Assembly (NCBI GenBank): GCA_014904845.1
Contig: MU119656.1
Coordinates: 1 to 10,877 of the forward strand
Length of the DNA: 10,877 nucleotides
Source: Acephala macrosclerotiorum
Taxonomy: Eukaryota > Ascomycota > Leotiomycetes > Helotiales > Mollisiaceae
Direction: 5' to 3'
In this document: piece after piece, positions 1-6,600 of the stretch
How positions within the stretch are numbered: position 1 is the stretch's first letter
Layout of the letters: each line of letters begins with the position of its first letter
Notes under the pieces: model-generated
What the model saw: only the letters and a program-made list of their open reading frames with translations
The model's database searches: none
Told to the model about the DNA's origin: nothing
Translations under genes and position numbers: made by a program

Positions 1-911
1 TATTTATTGAAATTCGATTTTTTATTTGAAGAATTTTCGATTGAAACGAAATATATAATCGAGTAAAATTTCTTAAATTGAAAATCAAATAAATTGAAAT
101 ATAAAACGAGAATATAAAAAAATCGAAACTAAAAAAAAAGTACAATTGTAAATAAAATTAAATATATTTCGACGTTTATTATTAAATACGAAAAAAATTA
201 ATTCGAAAAAAAAATTTCGTTTTAATATATAATATTAAATTTATTAATTAAAATATATTTAAAAATATTAAATTATTATATAAATAATTAAATCTATATC
301 GAGTTTATTAAATAAATTAATTAAAAAAGAATTATTTATTCGAAAAAGTAAACAAAATAATAATTCGAAAATTATATACTAGAAATCGCTTAAAAAAATT
401 CATTAAAAAAATAAATACTAAAATTTTTTGAATAATAATAAAAATAAAAATATTATTAAATTTATTGATTTTAATAATAATAAAAATATAAATATAAAAA
501 AAAAAACGATTAAAAAATTTCGAAATAAGTAAAGTATTTAAAAAATTGAAAAAAAAATTGAAATTGTAATTTGTATTTTTGAATTCAACGAGATCGAAAA
601 AAACAAATATATACAATTTTTTGAAAATTAAATAAATAAAAAGAATTTATTAAATTTCGAAATAATAACGATTTTTTAATTAAAAAAAAATTATTTTATT
701 TTTTTTTATTTATAATAATTTTATTTTTTTATCGATTTTCTTTAAAATACTTTTATTTATTTTAATAAACTCTATTTACGTTTTGAAAAAAAAAATTTTT
801 TTATTATAATTAAAACGATTTTATTATATAAAAAAATGAAATTATATTATTTTTTTTTTTTAAAAAATTTTAAAAAATTTTAATTTTTAAAATCTATAAA
901 AAACATTTTTT
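1..911. other. AT-rich non-coding stretch with recurrent AATTGAAA-like words
   Basis: I see no gene here. G exceeds C on the plus strand near the left end: bases 1-60 hold 7 G and 4 C. Many of the extra G residues lie in TTGAA words, for example near 8, 79, 95 and 545-560. A 94-codon minus-strand open frame (332-616) starts at TTG and consists almost wholly of F, I, N, K and L, so I do not treat it as a gene. From about 690 onward, long T and A runs dominate. Confidence 0.6.
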
Positions 912-991
912 AATATATTTAAATATTTTCAAATATACTTTAATACATTTAAATATATTTCGATTATATTTAATTATATTTAAATTATATA
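912..991. repeat. Degenerate ten-base tandem repeat, about eight units
   Basis: Successive ten-base units starting at 912, 922, 932, 942, 952, 962, 972 and 982 resemble AATATATTTA. The first five units keep AATA at their start, and the last three keep the same words with a one- to two-base shift in register. The spacing equals about one turn of the DNA helix, so A/T tracts recur on one face. That is known to favour intrinsic curvature. Units differ by one to three substitutions, which indicates age. Low complexity raises the chance of coincidence, but the regular AATA spacing supports a real repeat. Confidence 0.55.
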
Positions 992-1042
992 AACGTTTAT
1001 TAATACAATATTTATTATAATTTATAGAAAAACTTTTTTCAA

Positions 1043-1063
1043 TTTTTTTTTTTTTTTTTTTTT
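1043..1063. repeat. Uninterrupted run of 21 T
   Basis: This homopolymer is flanked on both sides by TTTTCAATT-like words (about 1035-1043 and 1066-1073). It could be a microsatellite, or the tail of a non-LTR retroelement inserted on the minus strand. No coding remnant or target-site duplication beside it supports the second reading. Confidence 0.9.
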
Positions 1064-1441
1064 AATTTTTCAATTACAATTTTTTAATTTCACGTTAATT
1101 TAAAGACTATAATTTCTTTTTAATATTATTTATTTATTTTTTTATTTTTTTAAAATTTTAATTTATATTATTTTATATACAAATAATTTTATTAATTGAA
1201 TATACTTTATTTATTTAAGTATTTTACGACGATTTTTTTTAAGAATTTATATATATATTTTTTATAAAAACGATTTACAAATATTTGTTTTTTTCTATTT
1301 TTTTTTTTTAAAATTTATTTAATACGTTTTATAAAAAATTAATATAAAATTATTTATTTAAAATTTTTAAAATTTTTTATTTGAAATTAATATTATAATA
1401 TTTTAATTACATATATTAATATATTTTAAAAATTTTTTTGT
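1064..1441. other. AT-rich stretch with no recognisable gene
   Basis: Short A/T tracts dominate, with scattered CpG such as those near 1093, 1227 and 1325. No open frame, hairpin or repeat stands out from the base composition. Confidence 0.6.
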
Positions 1442-1502
1442 AAAAACAAACAAATTTTATAATTTTCAATTATTTAAAACGTAAAAATATTTGTTTGTTT
1501 TT
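1442..1502. repeat. Inverted repeat with perfect 14-bp arms
   Basis: The arm at 1442-1455 (AAAAACAAACAAAT) is the exact reverse complement of 1489-1502, with 33 bases between them. Two C:G pairs lie in each stem, which is uncommon in DNA this poor in G and C. The stem is otherwise A/T tracts, so chance cannot be excluded. The arms are followed almost at once by the 27-bp tandem repeat. It could be a remnant of a short inverted-repeat element. No T-tract or gene context argues for a terminator. Confidence 0.5.
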
Positions 1503-1506
1503 TTTA

Positions 1507-1572
1507 TATAATTTTTTTATAAATATAAAAATTTATAATTTTTTTATAAATATAAAAATTTATAATTTTTTT
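1507..1572. repeat. 27-bp tandem repeat, about 2.4 copies
   Basis: Units begin with ATAATTTTTTT at 1508, 1535 and 1562. The two complete units are identical and each ends in ATATAAAAATTT. The array stops at the C at 1573. The units contain no C or G, so RIP-type mutation would leave no trace in them. Their identity suggests recent slippage or duplication. Confidence 0.85.
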
Positions 1573-2011
1573 CAATTTTATTAACAAATTTTTTTTTTTA
1601 AATTTATACGTTTTTTATTTTCAAAATTTAATTAATTTATTATATTATTTTTTTACGTACAAATTTTATAATTCTAATTTTTATTTTCGAAATTTTTATA
1701 ATATTATTATTATATTTCAAAAAAATACTTTATTAAACTTTAAAAATACGAATTTTATATATAAAAAATAAAAATAAAATAAAAATAATTATAATATATT
1801 TATATAAATCGTATAACGCAATTTTAATAATCTATAAAAAACTATTAATAAATTATTATTTGAAAAAAAAGTAATTACAATTAATAATATTAATAATAAA
1901 TTTATAAAAATTAAAAATATAATAAAAAATTTTTTAATTAAATAAAAAAAAAAAATTGAAAATAATATTATTTTAAGATTTTCTAGAAAAATTTTAAAAT
2001 AATATATAGTT
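1573..2011. other. AT-rich stretch with no recognisable gene
   Basis: I see no open frame or structured repeat. CpG is the main context for C and G, with some extra C in CAAA and ACTTT words. Short A/T microsatellite-like tracts occur near 1760-1790 and 1900-1960. Confidence 0.6.
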
Positions 2012-2311
2012 TTAAATAAAAATTTTCTTTTTAAAGTAAATAAAATTAAAAAATCGCGTATTGCGTTTTAATAAATTCGATTTAATTTGATTAAAACTTT
2101 TAATAATATATTTAAATATTATAATTAAAAATTTTTTTTTCGAATTTAAATATTTTAATAATTTATCGAAAATTCTATTAATAAATTTTACAGTAAATAT
2201 ATATATTAAAAACTCGAGTAAATATTTCGTATAAAGCGTTTTACGTCTCACGAAATTATTAAAATTATTGATATAATTATTATTAAAAGAAATAAAATTT
2301 ACAATATATTA
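2012..2311 (-). pseudogene. Possible coding relic, open for about 98 codons on the minus strand
   Basis: The minus-strand frame is free of stops from about 2308 down to a TAA at 2012-2014. Its first candidate start is GTG at 2249-2251, and no ATG lies nearby. The 79 residues from that GTG are mostly F, I, K, L and N. Several arginines and threonines are encoded by CpG-containing codons, including an RRKTLYTKYLLEF segment at the N-terminal end. I recognise no domain. In DNA this A+T-rich, open frames of about 80 codons are near the length expected by chance. It may be a fragment of a mutated transposon gene or simply a fortuitous opening. Confidence 0.2.
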
Positions 2312-2552
2312 TTTACAAAAATACTTTTTCGATTTATCGATTATAAAAAGACGTTAATATACTTAAAAAATACGAACAACAATTTAATAATTATAAATTT
2401 AAATAAAATAAACTTAAAAAAATTGCATTTTACTTTTTATTTCTACGAATTTTTAATAACTAGAAAATATATTAAAAAACTTTTTTCGATTTTTGCGAAT
2501 AAATCTAAAAAATAATCGATCGTTACTATTAGTAATATAAACATTCGAAGTA
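2312..2552. other. C-surplus, less eroded stretch
   Basis: Starting around here, C outside CpG becomes more common on the plus strand, in words such as ACAA, TACTT and AACAAC. G remains mostly in CpG. I see no gene. It forms the left part of a zone, extending to about 4860, that has lost less G+C than the rest of the window. Confidence 0.5.
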
Positions 2553-2786
2553 CCAAATCTCAAGAAACTACTAATACTAATATTTTATTTTTTCAATCAA
2601 TTTTATTAATTAGTAATAATAATAACAATAACGATAATAATAATAACGATATTATTATTATTAATTTTTTTATACAAAATTTTTTACTTTTTTAAATCTT
2701 TTAAATTTTTCGAATTTTTTAATTCGTTTTTTTTTTTATTTCAATTTCTACGTCAATCAAATCCAAGAAATTTACTACTAATAATA
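2553..2786. repeat. Diverged direct repeat, units about 204 bases apart
   Basis: The segment at 2553-2583 (CCAAATCTCAAGAAACTACT and the following AATACTAATA) reappears at 2757-2786 as TCAAATCCAAGAAATTTACT plus ACTAATAATA, with two small indels. Both carry CAAATC, CAAGAAA and ACTAATA blocks rich in non-CpG C, so base composition alone does not explain the match. TCAATCAA occurs both after the first unit (near 2593) and just before the second (near 2753). The two could be remnants of a tandem duplication of about 200 bp. The intervening DNA holds the AAT hairpin. Confidence 0.5.
2635..2663. repeat. AAT/ATT hairpin, 12-bp arms and 5-base loop
   Basis: AAT-repeat units at 2635-2646 pair exactly with ATT units at 2652-2663 around the loop CGATA. 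The tract continues leftward as imperfect AAT/AAC repeats from about 2613. It is a microsatellite interrupted by C and CpG, and it can fold because the repeat switches strand. Confidence 0.75.
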
Positions 2787-2883
2787 AAAAATATTACAAT
2801 ATATTTACGTTTATATTAAAAAAACACAAAATTATTATTATTTTATTTCGATCAATTCGTAAATTCTAATCAAATAATATACG

Positions 2884-3032
2884 CTCAATAATTGATTACA
2901 CGTACAATATAAATAGTATTTAGAAATTAAATATTATTTTTTTTAATATTTTGAGTTTTATTAATTGTATTAAAATTCTAAATACTGTTTATAATATTTA
3001 TAAGTATTTGTTCATTAAATAATTTTATTGAG
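2884..3032. repeat. 149-bp imperfect inverted repeat
   Basis: The core arms at 2908-2925 and 2976-2993 pair over 18 positions with a single T/G mismatch (2914 against 2987). They contain the word AGTATTTAGAA on the left and TTCTAAATACT on the right. The outer ends also match: CTCAATA at 2884-2890 is the exact reverse complement of 3026-3032. Between the matching ends and core the arms differ in length, 17 bases against 32. This looks like a decayed foldback or MITE-like element of about 150 bp. I found no clear target-site duplication. Confidence 0.55.
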
Positions 3033-3602
3033 TTTATTATATAACGTTTTATAAAAATCTCAATTTGTATTTTAAAAACAATAAAAAATAAATTGAAATT
3101 ATAAAAATACGATTATTTAAAATTTATAAATTGTATATTAAAAAAAAAAGTTTTCAATTTATTTGAATTTACTTTAATACTCGTTTTTAATTTATAGATA
3201 TTTTTACTATTTTTCAATATAAATAAAAAACGTTAACAAAAAATCGATTTCAATTTTCGCGAGTTTTTATTGTTTTTATTTTTATTTTTTCGATTAAATT
3301 ATTTATTAATTTAAAAATTGTAATAATTTTTATTTTATAAATTTTTTTTAAATAAACGAAAAAAAAGAATATTTTATTATTTTTTTTCAAAGAAATTAAT
3401 ATATTAAAATTCTAATATTAATAAACTTTTTTTAATGAATTTTTTTTTTTATATAATATGTATTTTTTTTTATTATTTAATTTTTTGAAATAAATTTCAA
3501 ATTGTAATTATTATTTTATTGATTTTTTAAAAATTACTTTTTTTTAATTTATTAAATTTTATTAAAACGATAAAATTGATTAATTTTTTTTTTCTAATAA
3601 AT
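3033..3602. other. AT-rich stretch, no recognisable gene
   Basis: TTTTCAATTTA and AATTGAAATT words recur (near 3092, 3138, 3249 and 3486). No stop-free frame of useful length is seen. The right end merges into the frame of the coding relic that follows. Confidence 0.5.
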
Positions 3603-4016
3603 TTCAAATAATTTATTCGCGATTTAATGATTATAAAAAAACGATAAATTAATTGTTTTGATTTCTTTAAAAAAAACTATTTAAATAGATTTTTTTTTGA
3701 TACTAAAAATCGAATTTTAATTAGAAATCTTTTAAAGTAAATTCAATTAAATATTGTAGAAAAAGAATTTTAAGAATTGAAATTATATGTCTATAAAATA
3801 AAAACTTTTGTCGATCGAAAATACGTTGAAAATTCTAAGAATTTTAATCTTCTTATTTTATTTCTCGTAAATTTAGTATTTATTAATACTAACGAAAAAA
3901 TTATTAGTAATATTATTTACAAAGAACTCAAAAAAGTTTATAATAAATTTCGAGTTTTTTTCGAAAATCGATTTCGAGAATTTTCTAATGACGAATCTTT
4001 TCTCGATAATATTTAA
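3603..4016 (+). pseudogene. Best coding relic: interrupted plus-strand frame of about 138 codons
   Basis: One plus-strand frame can be followed from about 3603 to a TAA at 4014-4016 with four in-frame TAA codons at 3609, 3645, 3738 and 3771. It is then fully open for 79 codons from the TTG at 3777. TAA is the codon RIP would make from CAA, so the interruptions fit a mutated gene. The open part holds 47 G+C in bases 3781-4020 (about 20%), against 4% in 6781-7080. Its protein is varied, with charged residues throughout: a FVDRKYVENSKNF stretch, a hydrophobic LLILFLVNLVF core, then a basic/acidic helix-like segment ending in FRVFFENRFREF and NDESFLDNI. I do not recognise the family. A degraded transposon protein is the natural guess, but no catalytic motif is visible. 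No functional start or splice site supports a living gene. Confidence 0.4.
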
Positions 4017-4697
4017 TTTGAAAAAATCGATACAATTTTCAATATAATTTATTATATAAAATTTTTAAATTATTTTATTATTCGATATAAAATTTTTCAA
4101 TAATTAGATTATTACAATTCGTTTAATAATAGATATTTGTATATTTATTAATAAAAATAAATTGTAATTTAAATCAAATTAATTTTTTAGTATTTTAAAA
4201 TAAAAAAAATAGAAATATTTTTTAATAATAAATTTTTTTTTAAATACGAAATTAAGAAATTAATAGTATTTATAGAAAATAATTAAAAGTATTTAAATAT
4301 TTTTGACGATAAATTTGAGTTTAAAATTCGTTTATTTTTTTTTTTTTATTAAATTTTAAAAAGAAAAAAAAATAAATTGTAAAAAAGTTTAATATTAATA
4401 GAGATATTAAAAAAATTATTAAATTCTTAAAAAAAAATAATAATAATTTAAAAGATTTCGAGTTTTGAATTCTTTGTTTAAAGTGAATTTTTTTTCTTTT
4501 TCTAGTTCTTTTTTTTGAGACTCGAAACGAGTTCGTTATATAGAGAAACAATTGTAGTAAAATTATATGTTTTTTCTTTAAAAATTTTTGTAAATAATTA
4601 ATTTCGAAAGTAGTATTGATTACGTGTTTTTTAGTATATAAAGAGTTTTTATTTACTATAAACTAATTAATAATTATTTTTATTTTTACTTTAATTA
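4017..4697. other. G-surplus stretch with no convincing gene
   Basis: G outside CpG is frequent on the plus strand: 4441-4560 holds 18 G and 10 C. A 76-codon minus-strand frame (4321-4551) opens at TTG. Its first part is basic and its remainder is phenylalanine-leucine tracts encoded by homopolymer runs, so I do not call it. A short palindrome, ACTCG-AAA-CGAGT, lies at 4520-4532. Confidence 0.5.
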
Positions 4698-4773
4698 ATT
4701 GATTGATTGATTTACGAATTACGAATTATTTCAAATAAATCTAATTTATTGATTAAAACGAATTGATTTACGA
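4698..4773. repeat. Cluster of short direct repeats (ATTG, TACGAAT and a 12-mer)
   Basis: ATTG is repeated three times at 4698-4709. TACGAAT is repeated in tandem at 4713-4719 and 4720-4726. The 12-mer ATTGATTTACGA occurs at 4706-4717 and again at 4762-4773, 56 bases downstream. The 12-mer contains three C/G bases, so it is less likely to be chance than an all-A/T word. No function is evident. Confidence 0.6.
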
Positions 4774-4878
4774 TTGAACTTTTTTACTTTGTATTTTATT
4801 GTCTTTTTATACTAATTTAATAATATTGTATTTTATTATATTTACTTTTTTATTTAAAGAAAAAATACTCAATATATA

Positions 4879-5028
4879 AAATATTTAATGCGTCGTACAA
4901 AACGTAAATAGTTTTATCGATTGTATTAATATATTCGATATATAATTTAATATTTCGAATTACGTTTCTCGCGATATTAATAATTTTTTTTTTGTAATAA
5001 AAAATATTATACGACGCATTAAATATTT
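4879..5028. mobile_element. 150-bp unit with perfect 19-bp terminal inverted repeats (MITE-like)
   Basis: Bases 4879-4897 are the exact reverse complement of 5010-5028. The arms include the GC-bearing core ATGCGTCGTA on the left and TACGACGCAT on the right. Six of the 19 pairs are G or C, which chance would hardly give in this composition. A second, inner pair, AAACGTAA (4900-4907) and TTACGTTT (4960-4967), adds symmetry. The 112-base interior encodes nothing. Size and structure fit a non-autonomous inverted-repeat element or a cruciform-forming unit. The flanks (TATA on the left, AAAAAAG on the right) show no clear target-site duplication, so mobility is inferred. Confidence 0.55.
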
Positions 5029-5141
5029 AAAAAAGTGTAATTAAAAAACGTTATAAAAAAATAAATTTGTAATATTATTATACGTAATACGTAATTTGAT
5101 TTCGTAATTTAACGTCGTACGATACTAATAAATATAAGAAA

Positions 5142-5215
5142 TTTTTTTTTTTTTTTTTTTTAATTTTAATAATAATAATAATAATAATAATAATATAAAA
5201 TATATATATATATAT
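5142..5215. repeat. Compound microsatellite: T20, (AAT)9, (TA)n
   Basis: Twenty T (5142-5161) are followed by nine exact AAT units (5168-5194) and then alternating TA from 5200 to 5215. The perfect AAT array indicates recent slippage. It lies where the DNA changes from the mixed zone on the left to the nearly pure A/T zone on the right. Confidence 0.9.
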
Positions 5216-5372
5216 TTTTTTTAAATTTTATACGATAAAAAATTAATACGTTATTCGTATAATAAAATTTTTATTACGTTTGTTAATAAAAATTTGATTT
5301 TATATATTAATATTTTTTTAATTTAATTAAAAAATATTATTATTATAAAATCGTATATTAAATTAATTAATT

Positions 5373-5436
5373 ATAAATAATATAATTATATTATTTATTA
5401 TTATTTATTTTTTTCGTTTTTAAACGAAAAAAATAA
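5373..5436. repeat. Two adjacent palindromes
   Basis: Bases 5373-5398 form a perfect 26-bp A/T palindrome centred between 5385 and 5386. Seven bases later, 5405-5419 pairs exactly with 5422-5436 around a 2-base centre, with a CGTTT/AAACG core at its middle. Allowing a one-base gap, pairing continues outward through ATT/AAT units. The first palindrome is near chance expectation for such DNA. The second carries two CpG pairs and is longer. Both could extrude as cruciforms. Confidence 0.6.
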
Positions 5437-5867
5437 TAATAATAAAAATAATAATAAATTTAATTTTTTTAATAAAAATATTTCGATTTTTTAATTTAAA
5501 AAATTTATTATTAATACGTTTATATAATAAAACTTTTTATTAAATATATAAAATAATTTAATTATTTTAAATTAATTAAAATATATATAATAATTTTTTT
5601 ATTTATAAATATAAATAATATTTTATTTTATATTAAATTTTTCGAGTTTTATATAAAAATTTTTTAAATAAAAATTTAAACGTTTTTTTAATTTTTATAT
5701 AATATTTAAAATAAATATTTAAATAAAAAAATTAAAAAGAAATTTAAATTAAATAATGAAATTAATAATTTTAATTTTTACGATTTATAAATAAATATAA
5801 ATAATATTAATATATTTTAAACTTTTAAAACAATTTTTTATTTTTTATTTATATAACGATTTTATTA
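5437..5867. other. Saturated A/T DNA left of repeat copy 1
   Basis: I see nothing coding. Almost every C and G lies in CpG, for example near 5484, 5517, 5643, 5681 and 5781. Alignment with the DNA left of the second repeat copy (10.0-10.13 kb) is too weak to extend the repeat this far. Confidence 0.6.
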
Positions 5868-6600
5868 ATATTTGAAAAGTTTTTTAACGTTTTATTTAAT
5901 ATTTATTAAATTTTTTTATTTATTAATTTAATATATTTCTATAAATTTTTTATATTCGTACAATTATTAAAAAATTATAATATTAATTATTAAATATTTT
6001 TTTTTAATTGTATTTAATTTAATTAAATATTCGTATAACAAATATAAATTAATATAAATAATAATTAATAAAAATAAAAAATCTAATTAAATAATAATTA
6101 TTTGAATTGTATTATTAATTATTATTATTATATTTAATTTTTTAATTATATTATAAATTTTAAATATTAATACGTTTTTTATAACGCGTTTATTTTTCGT
6201 ATTATTTCAATAAATCAAATTATTTTAAATCGTAAAAATATTTTTTTTATATAATTCGTTTGTAATAACAATTTTATATTCGATTTAAAAATTCAAATTT
6301 TTATTATTTACAAATAAATCGTTTATAAAAATAAAAAATTTCATATAATAAAAATTAATCGAAATATATTTAATTTTTTTTTTCAAATTATTTAATTATT
6401 ATTTTAAACGTTTATTTAAAATTATAATTTTTACGTTTATAAATTTTTAGTATTAAATAATTATATTTAAATTAAACGTTATTTTTAATTAATAAATCGT
6501 TATTAAATACGTACTATAAATTCATTATTTTTAATATTTTTTTATATAAATATTAAATTTTAAATTTATAAATTATAATTTTTTTTTTAATTTTTTTTAA
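5868..6600. repeat. Dispersed repeat, copy 1 (about 730 bp)
   Basis: This segment aligns in direct orientation with 10134-10877. Anchors are ATATTT with the following AAA/GTTTT blocks (5868 against 10134), AAAAATTATAAT (near 5970 against 10255), TAATTTAATTAAATA (6015 against 10299), and an ungapped 73-base block, 6271-6343 against 10528-10600, with 61 identities. In that block all 12 differences involve C or G and 10 are transitions. The right boundary is unknown because the second copy runs off the window. No open frame is preserved. It may be one LTR of a mutated retrotransposon, or part of a longer repeated element. Confidence 0.7.

Noticed and set aside
332..616. 94-codon minus-strand open frame
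   Set aside because: It starts at TTG. The product is almost entirely F, I, N, K and L from A/T tracts, with no domain. Its length is above naive chance, but purine/pyrimidine tract asymmetry explains the lack of stops.
1043..1063. T21 as a retroposon tail or transcription terminator
   Set aside because: There is no neighbouring gene, coding relic or target-site duplication, so a plain homopolymer is the simpler description.
2613..2663. CRISPR-like or regulatory array in the AAT/AAC repeats
   Set aside because: The units are three-base microsatellite steps without spacers.
4513..4545. GAGTTCG and a short GC-bearing stem, resembling a tRNA T-arm
   Set aside because: No acceptor stem, D-arm or anticodon arm can be placed around it, and the stem is only 5 bp with a 3-base loop.
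4321..4551. 76-codon minus-strand open frame with a basic N-terminus
   Set aside because: It starts at TTG. The basic part comes from a purine-rich tract on the minus strand and the rest is homopolymer-encoded F, L and I. No motif.
4635..4643. TATATAAAG, resembling a TATA box
   Set aside because: Such words are expected often in DNA of this composition, and no gene follows downstream.
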